Shown: piece after piece, positions 36,254 to 49,300 of the stretch
How the letters are laid out: each line of letters begins with the position of its first letter
How positions within the stretch are numbered: position 1 is the stretch's first letter
NCBI GenBank assembly: GCA_946699065.1
Contig: CAMPDV010001026.1
Coordinates: 1-64,000, forward strand
Reading direction: 5' to 3'
Length of the DNA: 64,000 bases
From: Loxodes magnus
Lineage: Eukaryota; Ciliophora; Karyorelictea; Loxodida; Loxodidae
The notes under the pieces: generated by a model
Told to the model about the DNA's origin: nothing
Seen by the model: only the letters and a program-made list of their open reading frames with translations
The model's database searches: none
Translations under genes and position numbers: made by a program

Positions 36254-36762
36254 TAATAGCAATGAAAGTTAGGCTGAAGTAAATTTTCCTTTTGAAGCTT
36301 GATGATAATAACAGTTAAAAAGTTGGTTTATTATTCCTTCCTTATTTTATTCCTAATGTTGATTAGACTACTAAGCAAATATATTACTTCTTCTGATATA
36401 TTTTTCTATATCCACTTACATACAAAAATGTAAAGTATCTATCTAATACTTATTTGGCAAAGTTCATTTATTAACTAAATCACTTATTTCAATATGATTT
36501 ACTAATCCTCTCTTTTCTTATATAATCAAGTTTCTTTTTGATTTGATAGTAGCAATACTACTAATAAGATTAGAATATGATTAACTAATGAATAACTTAA
36601 AGCATAAAATGAGTAAAAGTATAGAGTTATATAATGTAATAGAACAATGGAGTAGAAGCTAAAGTAAAGATAGAGGATATAAGAGGTTTTATTTTATTAG
36701 TTTTGATTCTTAAATTTTATTTATTTTAATTTAATAAACGTTAGTAAAGTTTCTCTACATCT

Positions 36763-39700
36763 TCAATATCTACTAAACCCACTAAGGGATTCATATTCTA
36801 GACCATTAAAAAAAATCATTAAGTTCTTGAACTTATATTTCAGTTCTTTAAAAATTCACAAATCGGGCTACCAAGATTACTGAAATTTAAGAGATTTTAG
36901 GTTCCTCCAAAAAGAATACTAAACGTTGTTTGAATCTTCGAAAATAAACATTTAATGTGATATGTTGCAAGTTTCCAGTAGCTCTAAAGTAACCATATTT
37001 TAACAGCACTTTATTATTAACTAAATATCTTCATTATCTAAATCTAAATTTTCAAGCTTCAAATATTTAAGTCTGATACTGCTTGCAAAATCTTCTATCC
37101 ACTTCAGCTTATTCTCTAATTTAAGTTTGCTGAGACTTAAACTTCATAGTTGCTTACAACTTTGCTAAATTACTTTAAATACTTAGTCACTTATTTAGAT
37201 TTAGCAGTTTAGTTCTATTTATTTCAAATTAACGCATTGCTTGAAGATATGTTCTAAAGTATGTTAATCAAGTAAAGCTATATTTACTAAACCTATTTAT
37301 TCATATCTTTATCCATACTTCCCTATTTCCATGAGAGCTGCAGTTTGAAGCAAGTTCATTCCCCCCAAATACAGAGACTATAGACTTGGAGTGTTTTGTA
37401 GTAGGAGAGATAAATTATTATCGTTAAAGCTTTAGCAGTTAGCTATATGAACTTATTGTAGTTTATTAAAGCCTTAAGCGATAAACTAAGAAAAGGTATC
37501 AGATTGGAAATCATTATTCAACTTGAGCTATCTAAGACTCTTATTTCCAATTTATCCTAAAATAGCATCAATAGAACTGTTTTGCTGTAAATCAAGTTAA
37601 GTTATATTAGGACAAAACTAAATTAATTACTCTATTTGCTAGTTTTAGTTGATGCTTAACTCTTCTATTAGATGTCCTTTTTCCTTTAAATAGTCTTGTA
37701 AGTAAGAAATTTCAACTGTTTCGCTCTTTATCTTTATAACTTTCAGATTCAAATCTAAGCAAAAGTCTTTAAGAAAGCTTCCTGTAATTCCTCTTCTATC
37801 ATTTTAATCAGATAACACGTTTATCTCTAGGTACTCTAATTTGATTAGATTAGATAAAAATCTCAATTCTTAGTCTTCTAAATTAGCGCAGTAAACTAGC
37901 TTTATTAGAGAGGAAGGAATCAAACTAAGCAACTAGAATTTCCTGCAAGGACAGTATATTTATAGCTCCTAAAGATGATTTAGTCTATTTTGCTAGAAGT
38001 TTAATAGCTGGTTAAACATAAGAGAGGCATAAAAACGTCTATGGATTTCATTAATAAATCCCTAAGCAAAGAAATATAAATCAAGACTTAAACATTAAAC
38101 TTTTACATACACTAATTAATTTAAAAGAATTTTGATTCTACTCAAGCAATAGTCAAAATCTTATTTTCTTATTCTGTTTTGCATCTTCTAGATTTAATAT
38201 GGATAGAAGTAGAATTATTTACTGGTTCTTTATAAACTAAATAAGCTTCGTTAACTTAAAAAGGAAACTATTTGATTCATCAAGTTATAATTCCTCGAAA
38301 TTATATTAAAACTAGAGGCACTTAAACTATTTAAGTTTTATAAATCACTTATCATGCTAAATGTTGTAGCCTTAATGTTTGCTTATTAGAAAAAGTTACA
38401 ATCAAAGGTAGTTTATTTTTAATCTTAGCTGTATATGATCTAGTTAGATAATCCTATTTGCAAATCTTATATAATTTATCCGTCTTTTCACTTGCCTTAA
38501 TAAAGCAACTTCAAATCATTGCTTTGTTGCAAATTTCTTTGATAAAAGTATAGAAAATTATTGAAAGAAAAAAGATAAGAACCTACACCTTAAAGTTGCT
38601 TATTTGGCATCTCGCCTTCATATATATCTCCATTTCGAAATTTGAAAATTCCCTTTTAAATTTAATCTTCATGTCATTAGCCTTCAAAAATTGTTCTGTC
38701 ACTATATTGTATTTTTCCTTTCCCTTATCTTTTTCCACTTTAAATTTATCCGTCATATTTTGTTCCATATTCAAATTACCAGGCTCCTACTCCATCAAAA
38801 GGTTTATCATTTCTTCATTCTCCTTCAAAACTAGTTCCATCTTAATAATAAACTTTTCCTTTTCCTTGTCTTTCTCCATTTACATATTGTCCTTCATATA
38901 TTTCTCCTCATCCTAATTTAAAAACTCCTGTTCCATCAAAAGGTTTATCATTTCTTCATTCGCCTTCAAATGTAGTACCATCTGAATACAATTATTTTCC
39001 TTTTCTTTATCTCATTCCATTTATACATTCTCCTTCATATATATCTCCGCTTTAATAGTAAAGGATTCCAATTATACTTTAATCTTCATCTCACATACCT
39101 TCAAAAATAATTCCACATTAAAACTATAGTTTTCCTTTTCCTTATTTTTTTCCATTTATCAACTATCCTTCAAATATATCTCCATTATTGTATTTAAAAA
39201 CTCCTGTTCCGTTAAACGGAATATCATCTCTTCACTCACCTTCAAATACTTTTCCATCTCCATATTGCATTTTGCCTATTCCTTGTCTTTATTTATTTGT
39301 AAAATATCCTTCATATAGATCTCCATCTCGATATTTAACTATTCCCATCTTACTTTCATTTTAATCTCACTCTCCTTTGAAAATAGTTCCGTCACTAAAT
39401 TTCATTTTTCCTGTCCCTTATCTTTTTCCATTTATCAACTATCCTTTAAATATATCTCCATTATCGTATTTAAAAACCCCTGTCCCTTCAAAAGGTAAAT
39501 CATCTTTTCAGTCACCTTCAAATACTGTCCCATCTACATAATACATTTTTCCTTTACCTTATCTTTTGCCATTTTAAAACTTTCCTTTAAATTTATCACC
39601 GTTTCGATACTTGAAATTGCCTACTCCTTCAACAGGTAAATCATTTCTTCATTCGCATTCAAAAGTAGTTCCATCTTAATAATACATTTTTCCTTTTCCT

Positions 39701-41772
39701 TACCTCATTCCATTTAAAAACTACCCTTCATATACATCTCCATTTTGATATTTAATAAATCCTTTGTTACATTCATTTTAGTCTCATTCACCTTCAATAA
39801 TAGTATCATCTTCTTTCTTTAATTTGCCTTATCCTTATCTTTTTCCATTTACATATTATCCTTCATATATTTCTCCTCATTCTAATTTAAAAACTCCTGC
39901 TCCATTAAAAGGTGAATTATCTATTCACTCACCTTCAAATATTGTTCCATCTGAATACTATAGTTTTCCTTTTCCTTATTTTTTTCAATTTACATACTAT
40001 CCTTCAAATATATCTCCATTATCGTATTTAAAAACTCCTGCTCCGTTAATAGGTTTATTATAACACCATTCTCCTTCAAATACTGTTCCTTCCTTATTTT
40101 TCATTTTTCCTTTTCCTTTCCTTTGTTAATTTTCAAATTATCCTTCATATTCATCTCCATTTCGATATTTAGCTATTCCCATTTTAATTTCATTTTAATC
40201 TCACTCTCCTTCAAAAGTAGTTGCCTCACTAAATTTCATTTTTCCTATCCCTTATCTTTTTCCATTTTTCAACTATCCTTCAAATATATCTCCATTATTG
40301 TATTTAAAAACCCCTGTCCCTTCAAAAGGTAAATCATCTTTTCAGTCACCTTCAAATACTGTCCCATCTACATAATACATTTTTCCTTTACCTTATCTTT
40401 TGCCATTTTAAAACTTTCCTTCAAATTTATCACCGTTTCGATACTTGAAATTGCCTACTCCTTCAACAGGTAAATCCTTTCTTCATTCGCATTCAAAAGT
40501 AGTTCCATCTTAATAATACATTTTTCCTTTTCCTTATCTTTTTCCATTTAAAAACTACCCTTCATATACATCTCCATTTTAGTATTTGGCGATTCCTGGT
40601 TTGCTTTCATCTAAATCTCCCTCAGATTCAAAAATAGTTCCGCCAGGATACTTAACTTTTCAGTTCCCTTGTCTTTTTCCATTTACTAGCTATCCTTCAA
40701 ATATATCTCCATCATCATAAAAATATACTCCTTTTCCATTAAAAGGGAAATCATCTTTCCACTCACCTTCAAATACTGTTCCATCATTCCAATACACTGT
40801 CCCTTTCCCTTATAATGTTCAATTATCTAGTTCTCCTTAATATATATTTCCATTATATTTCTTAATAATTCCTATCTTAGTTTTATCTTGATCTCACTCA
40901 CCTTCAAAAGTAGTTCCTTCAGATAACGTTATTTTTCCTTTCCCTTGTTTTTGCCCATTTACTCACTATCCTTCAAATATATCTCCATTATCGTATTTAT
41001 AAACTCCTGTTCCATTAAAAGGAAAATCATCTTTTCACTCACCTTCAAATATTGTTCCATCTTCATACTAAATTTTGCCTATTCCTTATCTTTTTCAGTT
41101 TACAATCTTTCCTTCAAACGAATCTCCATTTCAATATTTGTAAACTCCCGTTCCATTAAAAGGGAAATCACGACTTCATTCACCTTCTAAGACATTTCCG
41201 TCCTCATATTTTATTGATCCCTTTCCTTTTCTTAATCCTCTTTATAGCTTGCCTTCAAAAACATATTTTCCTTAATAGCAATAAGTTGCAAACAGTTTTT
41301 TATCATCTTTCCACTATCCTTCATATGATTTTATTGCTATTACAATTTTGCTATACTTTTAGAAACTATTTATATCAATCAAGCGCTTTTGTTTTGGTGT
41401 TTTGCTATGCTTTTCACAATTTTAATTTTCTCTTCAATAATATTCAAACTTTTTATCGTTTTTGTACTTTTTAATTCCCTTTCCCTATCTTTTTCCTTGT
41501 TCAAATTGACCTTCCCAAGTATCTCCTTACGAATTTATCATAATACCTTAACCTTACGGAAGTCCATTTTCTATTTATCCAATATAAATATTTCCATTTG
41601 GATAGTTTATTTTCTAGTGCTGCTCAACTTTTTCAGCTTGGTTAAGTTCATTTGGAGGATTAATTTCTAGTGCCTAATTTTTACTTTAACTGGTTTCTTA
41701 CTAGATTCCTATACTCACCAAGATAATTTTCTATTCTTGATGTTCTAGTTTAAAATGGCTTTGTGGTTCCAT
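36763..41772 (-). CDS. MORN-repeat / F-box / leucine-rich-repeat protein
   Basis: A single frame of 1,670 codons from ATG 41772-41770 (MEPQSHFKLEHQEQ), with no frame break at any line I checked. Residues from about 60 to 1,110 are roughly forty MORN units (NGKRQGKGKMYY, DGTxFEGEW, NGDIYEGQ). A last unit is YQGKWKDG near 38460. An F-box-like segment follows (NLMNQIVSFLSQRSLFSLQR, about 38300). The C-terminal 500 residues are LRRs of the F-box/AMN1 type (IGNKSLRQLKLNNDF, CKQLWSLSLSKLKLENKL, SIRLKYLKLENLDL). MORN repeats bind membranes and scaffolds; F-box/LRR proteins select substrates for SCF ubiquitin ligases. TGA sits on the MORN Trp in at least ten units, and TGG in others. The frame ends at TGA (36765-36763). 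An alternative end arises if one base of the A8 run at 36808 is surplus. Confidence 0.93.
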
Positions 41773-42248
41773 TTTAGAATGTAATAAATAAAATGGCAAA
41801 GTTATTCATTTAAATCAAAATAGCTTTAGTTTCTTTATTTAGTTTAAAACTAAACTTTTATTCCTTAGTTCTTTCCATTATATGAGTTATATCTATAATA
41901 AAATGCCTCTTTTTAATTAGACCTGCTAGAAGTAAGTTACTTTGGATACTTATTTACATGAAGGTTTTAAATTCGTTTAAATGAAATAAGGAAAGAGGAA
42001 GATACTATTATGTTTATATGATCTTCATATTCTATCATGTTAAATAAGTTAGTATAGTAAAGACAAAGGATATTAAGACTTATAATAGACTATCACTTTT
42101 AGATGCTATAGTTGTTAATTTAAAGTAGAAATTATTTAGTTTATAATAGCAAGCTATATCCTTATAGCTGTTTATATCTTTATCTAATAGTTTAAGATTA
42201 CTTTATAAAGCTTCTTTTAATGATGATTGACTATTAAATTAAGAGATA

Positions 42249-42814
42249 TCATTATAAAGGTAATTGAGTTATTTGCAGACTGTCTAAATATACTCTTATT
42301 AAACATCTTTAAATATCTAGGATTACCATTATGTCTTCTAACCCCTTTTCTTTAACTTCTTGATAAAGCTTCTCATTTAGGGTTAGAATATATTCATCTG
42401 CCTCTTGATTACTGCTCTACGTAAGGGTTTAGCCAGATGCAAACTTTAATCTCATAGTAAGCTCTTTAATCCATTAGAGCCTTTCTTTCTAAAAATTTCT
42501 TTATTTTTCTTTGCAAATCTAAAGTTTCTTTCGAAATCTCTTTAAATATTTCCTCTTATTTAAGCTTTACTAATTAAGGCTCTAGCTTTGCTTTATTTAC
42601 TATTCCTTTGCTTTCATAAGAATATAGACGATACTCTAAAAGCCTACTTCTTTGACTAAGATATTTCTGCCTTCCACTATTTTAATCAGTTGCTTAAATA
42701 ATTGGCTAAGAAATTTCTTTCGGAATACAATTTATAATACTGAGGCTTTGATGGTTTGTTGATGTGTATTAGCTTTGATTTGCATAAGTAATTAAGAAGC
42801 TCTTTAGCGTTCAT
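42249..42814 (-). CDS. Small unknown gene with two tiny introns
   Basis: ATG at 42814-42812 opens MNAKELLNYLCKSKLIHINK with a coherent frame to FLANYLSNW. A 22-nt GT...AG gap (42677-42656) brings in the frame RSRLLEYRLYSYESKG, then LVKLKQEEIFKEISKETLDL and LMDQRAYYEIK. A 28-nt GT...AG gap (42444-42417) then brings in SSNQEADEYILTLNEKLYQE and KGLEDIMVILDIQRCL. Both gap lengths restore the frame exactly, giving 170 residues up to TAA-TGA (42254-42249). It is helical, acidic and basic in turn, and I recognise no family. It lies upstream of the MORN gene on the same strand. Confidence 0.48.
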
Positions 42815-43296
42815 TCTACATTTTATGAAAGTTACTTTTAATTATTCGGTTATTTAAGCTTGGAGATTTTGGACTCTAGTATGAAAAGGTTAGCTAAATT
42901 AAAGGTATTATATTAGCTAAGTAAGGTAGCACCGAGTGACTGAATAGAAGCATTAAAAGAAATGACTAAATAGAGTGCAGATAGAAATAAAGACAGTGCA
43001 ATAAAATAAATACATAACAGTAAGGATTTAGTATAAATAAATAAAATCATAAGGATTATAGACATTTATTATTATCTTATTTGTCATTATATGTGTATAA
43101 CCCTTGCTATAAGAAAACTATTATACTAAACTAATTTTTTATTGTTTCTTTTTATATCTAATTTATTTGAAAAAGAGCGCCAAATCTTAATTTTAAAAAA
43201 GTTTAAATTTATACTTAAAAAAGAAGCTTAACATGAAGCTTAGCTCTATTAAGTTAATTAGTAAATATAAAGAAACTATTAAGATATTTAATGCTT

Positions 43297-45401
43297 TTAT
43301 ATATTTGTGTTAGATTTTGGAATTATAATAAAACTTGTCCAAATAGCTCTTTATATTCTGCATCTCATTTCTTATGAAACTAAGTCAATATTGATGCCAA
43401 CATCCTCTATCATCGTTTTCTTATTCCATCTTTGTTAGTAACTGACTAAGAATAATTAGCTTATTTTATCTCTCGTTTCATACCTTTTTTGAAGATATTT
43501 TTAGCTTTAATCTATGATTTGATGGTTTAATATTATAAGTTTTCAAATAGAATCTCGATAAATAAAGTAGAATTGCTCTCTTAGTTTTCTGATATGTTCT
43601 TGTTAAGAATAATTAAAACATTTGCAGGATTTTGTTATTTGGACTATTAGAAATTCTTAATTTTAAAATTAAGACTAAAGTTGTTTATTTCTAGAATCTT
43701 TTTTGTATATTTTTTTAATTTTTAGGATAGTTGTCTAGTTAAAGACTTGCTACCATAACTAACTCAAGAGAAAGAATAATATTGGCAATGAGCAACTAAT
43801 TAAAAATGTATCCGGCTATTAGCAGCTTTCTTTGTTTTATTTCTATTTATTTAAATTAAAAATCCCAGCTAGTAGTTCTATCTCCTTAAAGAGTGGACTT
43901 TTCGCTTTATTAAGTCCATTAAATAGTAAACTATATTAAATAAACCTTTTCCCAATTCTAAGCCAATTGTCGTTTCGCTATTCTTTTAGTCTCAGATCCT
44001 ATCGCTAACTTAAGTAAGTATTATAAAATATGCTCGGTGTAAGGAAACAGCGATCAACCCCTCCACCTCATAATCTTTGAGTTTTCTTTCAATTACTATA
44101 CTTTTAAAGGCTTTTTAACGAAGCAGTTTTTTATTATAACTTGTTGAAAATCCTTGCCTCTAATTCCACCAAGTAGCTTTATATTTTTTCGCTTTTCTAA
44201 CTGAGAAAAGGATAAATTCCAGTCTTTTACTTATAATTTTGGATTTTTACTCTTTGTGATTTTACTTTTCTCTTACTTTTATCTCTTTCCTAGCTTTTTA
44301 AATTCTAGTAGACTTTCCTTGCCTTTTCTTTTCTACATTAAGTTTTAATACCTCTTTTATACCTTTCTGTTATAAATATTTGTGAAGCTTCGTGTTTCTC
44401 AAACAACAAGTGAAACTTAATAATATATTTTAGCTACTCCTAAGTAAGCTTGAACACTATTAATAAAATATCAACTTGTCTTAATGATTTTCTTATCTTT
44501 ACTCTCATATAAATGTTCTAGAAGTTGGTCTTTGAATAAAGTAATTTTAGAGTAGTGTAGTTCTATTGGTTATAGTTAGTTTTTACTTTTATTGTGTGCT
44601 CAATAGTTTAAGCCTTTTCTTTTATAGGAACTGGTTTATCTTTACTTAAAGTAACTTATAATTCTTCGCTTTTTCTTCTTTCTGCAATAAACTAAAATTA
44701 ATAAGGAATATTTTAAATTTATTACCTTTTGTGATTTGCTTCCGTTTAGTCTTTTATCCTAGAAGCCAGCTTAAACTCTTATAATGACTTTACAGAATAT
44801 GTTTATCAATTACTTGATTAATTTGACTTAATCTCTTATTAATATCTAAAGAAATCTGCTTAGATATTACTGTTTTTCCTTAATTTGATTTTCCCAGTTT
44901 ACTTTATTAGTTACTAAAAGTTGATTCTTTATTAATTGTCTATAGGAAATTACTTATTTTGCAGGCTTTCCTCTTCGAACTATTTGTTGTAGTTTTAAAA
45001 TGTTCTATGAGTAAATTAAGTTTATTTTTAAGTAATTTAATTTTATAGATCTTAGCAAAGTTTCCTAGACAGAATCTTAATTTAAGATTAGTTTTGTTCT
45101 CTGAAATAATTTTAAAACCTAAGTCTATTTTGTATGTTACCATTCCTTTAAGTAGAAACTTGATAGCTGCTCTGACTGTAAGTAGTTCTTATTTCTTTAT
45201 TTTCTTTTATTTTTTTACTCTTAAACTTATTTTTTCTAAATGCCTTCTAACTTATTTATTCTCCTCTCCTTATTAACTTAATGAGCCCTTCATTTATAGT
45301 TAGTTCTTGCTTACATAGTTCCTTTCTAAATCTTAAGTAAACACTTTTTATCTTAGTTAGGCATTTAAGTCTTTAAGGTGAGCAGATTTAGTAGCAGCCA
45401 T
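43297..45401 (-). CDS. Candidate protein with one 34-nt intron (right copy)
   Basis: Mirror of 33599-35705, ATG at 45401-45399, same intron sequence. A base is missing relative to the left copy in an A-run corresponding to about 35306 (ACGATT versus AGATT), which would shift the frame of the last third. Other differences nearby include one synonymous and two conservative changes in the proposed frame. Confidence 0.38.
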
Positions 45402-45887
45402 TTAGTAAGTTTCTTACTTTCTGAGCTATTTTCTCTATAATGATACTAACTCCTCTATTAGTCTTCCTCAGATTTACTTCTTTCTCACCCTGACTTATTA
45501 AGCTCAATAGTTACTATTGCTTTAGTTTGCTATTTTAAGTTTAAAATACCTAAAACGTATATAAAGCTAAAAGTAGAAACAAGCTAATTAGCAAGGAAGA
45601 GAAACTTACAATTAGCAGCTAAACTAAGTACTAAAGAACCAGCTATCAGTAAGCTAGCAATAAGTAGTCTGAATAAATAGAGCCAAATCTTTAATCCTTT
45701 AGCTTTCAATTTCACACAATAGACTGTATACTTAAAAGGCCTCAAAACAAGTCTAGTCTGGATTTTTAGTAAGTTAAAGGCATATAGCATCACTTATCTT
45801 TAAAGTTAACTACCAACTTGCAGAAGCTTACTAGAATGGTGCTGGGATACTAATACTCATTAAAGAAGAAAATGCTTAGTCAATACA

Positions 45888-46316
45888 ATGTAAGTCTAAG
45901 ATAGACTAGGGGATACAAAGAAAGACTAATTATTTCATTACAGACGGATAAATCTTTCTGCTGAGCAAAGCAGTCTAAAAATAGATTAGCAACAATATGA
46001 TTTAATGTTTAGATCCATATAAATAAGTCTTTTGATTGAGCATACTAATAAGACTGCTTAAGCTAGAATAATTAAAGCTAGATTAAGGAAACTTGAAGCT
46101 CAAGATATCATATTAAAAGCAGAAGTAAATTCACAAAGCTAATTTAATAAAGAAGCAAGCCTTACAATAATTAATTTAAAGTACTGAATGTTATAATTAG
46201 AATACAATAACTAAAGAAACAGCAAAGTTTATATAATTTTAAGATAATTAGAAAGATAAAAAGCAATAAAAGGAAATTATAAGCAACCTCTTACCATTCT
46301 ATAGTAGCAAAGTAGT
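45888..46316 (+). CDS. Candidate coiled-coil protein (right copy)
   Basis: From ATG 45888 a frame reads QVQDRLGDTKKDQLFHYRR, INLSAEQSSLKID and EHTNKTAQARIIKARLRKLE, and on to YIILRQLERQKAIKGNY, with regular charged heptads suggesting a long coiled coil. TGA is used once as Trp. The flanking frames are also plausible upstream, so the start is uncertain. No homologue is recognised. The strand is opposite to the 43297-45401 candidate, giving divergent starts about 490 bp apart. Confidence 0.28.
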
Positions 46317-49300
46317 ACTAAGAACAGTAAAATAGTATTTTAATTTAAGAATTTGCTTATGCAAATAGATATAAAGTTAAATACTTAAGAAAGGTTATTT
46401 TTTATACTTTGCTTAATTAAAAAATATAATAAAATCAGTTTTAGTTAATGTTTTGATACTTTATTATGAAAGCTGCTTATTCGTCTCTTAGATAGAAGTA
46501 ATTGACTAAAATTAAATGATTTGATAGTATAGTTAACTTATAATGAATGAGCCAAAAGAGTCTTGATATAAATGATTTTAATTTTAGTCATACAATAGAA
46601 CTGATGTACTATGGTTTTAAGCTAAGTTAGGTTAACTATTATTGTATTTAGTTGTAAAAATAAGGTTCTATATTTAGAGATAATCACTAAGTATGTTTGA
46701 ATTCAGATATTACTTAAGCAATTAAACTAAATCTGAAGTCTCTTAAGTACTTACTTATTGTTATAACTAATCCAATTAGAGTTTGCTTAGGGAATACTTG
46801 GTTATAAACTATACTAATAGTATGTGCTTAGAATAAAGAAAGCTTATTATAAAAGCCTTGCATTCTTAAATATGTACTTTATCTATTATAGCTTTACTAG
46901 AGAAATATTAGCTTCTTAAGGAATAGATGTAGTTATATACATAGTCTTGCTATTAAGCTTGGACTAGTAGGATGCTTAAATAATGCTGCATATGGTGTAG
47001 ACTAGAAGTAGAAATAACTAAAAATAATTAACTAGATAGCTATGCTAAATCTAGCAACCTATGCTATACTTTCAAGTTTGAATGCTAATAAGACTTAAAC
47101 TTAGTAATTAGCTATGCAATACAATCACTAAAATGACTGTAGCAGAGCTTATAAATAGATAAGGATAGGAATAGCTGACGAATGCTAATGTTTTATAAGA
47201 AGCTATCTAAAATAATAGAAATCTTCTTATCTTAATTAAGGGTTAGTAATAGTACTCTTATCCAAAGTAGTTTAAGTATAATAGGGATTTAATCATTAAT
47301 GTATTAATTTGAGAGTTAAGTCTAGCTAATTGTAAATAAGATTAACTATCTCTATTGAGTAAGTTTAAGAGTATAATAAGGAGTTAGTTCCAATGATATA
47401 AATGATAATTATAAAGTAAGCTTAATACTTTAAATTAAGGTAGTTAATAAGATCTAATCTTAATTGAAAGATATCTTAATGCACTCTATATATCTAAAAG
47501 AATAAAAGTAGTTAGTTTAAAGATATTTAGATACTAAATAATAGCAAGGCTAATAATGGATAGCTTAGGACATAAATGCTAGTTATTTACATAGAATACT
47601 TATTTAATATAACTATTTACACTATACTAAGCATGCTTAAGTTAACAAGCTATATAGTTATTATAATAAAAGTCATAAATTAGATTTAGCGCTTAACTGC
47701 TAATTATAAGAATAGATAAGAGTAATAAGTTTTAATCTCTACTTAAATAGATTGAGGCAATAAAGGAAAATCAATATATTTGTTTTAATTAACTCATTAA
47801 ATTTAAAAAGCTTAAGAAAGGTTAACTAATTAGTACTAAAAACTAGGTTCTTGCTTCTATTTATACTTTCTAAATTATTGGAATCATATTAAGTATTTTA
47901 AGCTTTCGTATAATACTAGAGCTTTAGTCTAATATTTTACTGCTTATTTCTTTAAAGCATTAGCAAGAATCCATAGTTCCATCTTGCTAGGTATAGGCAA
48001 TAATAGCATGCATTTATTAATTTGATATCTTTCTGTTTTGATTAGACCTTCCATATGTATATCAATTTTAGATATATTGCATTTGTAAATGAGAACTGAT
48101 TTTTGTGCTCTAATAATCTTCCATGATAAAGAATGACAACTATCATCAGTACTATTTATATTTCCAATTAATTCTTTTTTCAATATTAATCCATTAAGGG
48201 ATAAAATAGACTTCTTAGATAGGATAGAGCTTTATTCAAATTATTTGCTAGAAGCTTTCCTTATCATTTATACTAATTTAAGCTAGTTTTTACTTAATTT
48301 TATGCAGTTGATGTATCTAAAGATAGAAGTAATCCAATAGATTCTATTATCTAAGAATGTCTTCCTTTCCAATTCTTGTGCATAGTACGACTCAACTATA
48401 GGCTGGTATTTTAAATCTCTTTAGTAGTCCATGCTTAGTTAGAAACTGCAAGTTGCATTATTACTTTAACTTCTACTGCTACTATTAAAAGTACTCAATC
48501 AGTCTTTTCTTTTACACTCCTAGCAAATAGCCTTACAGTGAATCTAAGCTTAAAATGGATTAGTAGATAGTAATAAATGAGTTGCTAGTTAAGATAGTAA
48601 TAGGTTAAAGCTATTTAAGGAAGCAAAACTATAAAAAGACAATAAGACTCAGTCAATATTATTTGGCTTATATAGTTAAATAGACATTAGAGATACTATT
48701 CTTACTAGTCCTAGTCAATATCTACCATCTATAGCTAAATAAGAGTTTAATTACTAAGTAACTCATTTTATACAAATTAAGATAAGAACTATCAAATCTT
48801 AGGGTTAGAAAGCAAAAAGTAAACTAAGCAACAGAAAATAAAGGAAGAAGAGTAAACTGTCAAATGTAATAAGGGTAGTTAAAAAAAGCAGACTAAGCTA
48901 TATTCTTTAAGTTAAGCTAATGTTAATAGTAAAACCCTAAATAAAAATATCTCTGATGCTAGTTGCAAATATATTGAGATAACTTATGCAATTATCTGAA
49001 CTTATAAAGTACTACCATAAATCATAAACGTATTGTACTACATTATAGCTCGTAGTAGTTTAAGGATATTAAGCTAAACAATTAAATCAGGATAGTCAAA
49101 GTTAATAAAGATAAGGAAACTAGAGAAAAAAGAAGCTTTTGATTTATGGGTTTCTTTCTAAAGGATGCTATTAATGATATAGACCATAGAAGGTAATTGA
49201 ATCAACTTAAACAATCATAAGAATAAGCATAGATAGATTAAGTTAAAGCTAGCATTTACTTATAATCTATTCTCTAAACATTTAATCTACAAGTATCTAA

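Larger units (their letters stand above)
35833..43169. other. Single-copy spacer of the giant inverted repeat
   Basis: 7,337 bp with no counterpart in either arm. It holds one large intact gene, one small spliced gene and one doubtful ORF. The remaining pieces (36254-36762, 41773-42248, 42815-43169) are AT-rich and contain nothing I recognise. A 39-base stretch at 35838-35876 is a near copy of 34737-34774 just inside the arm. Confidence 0.9.
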
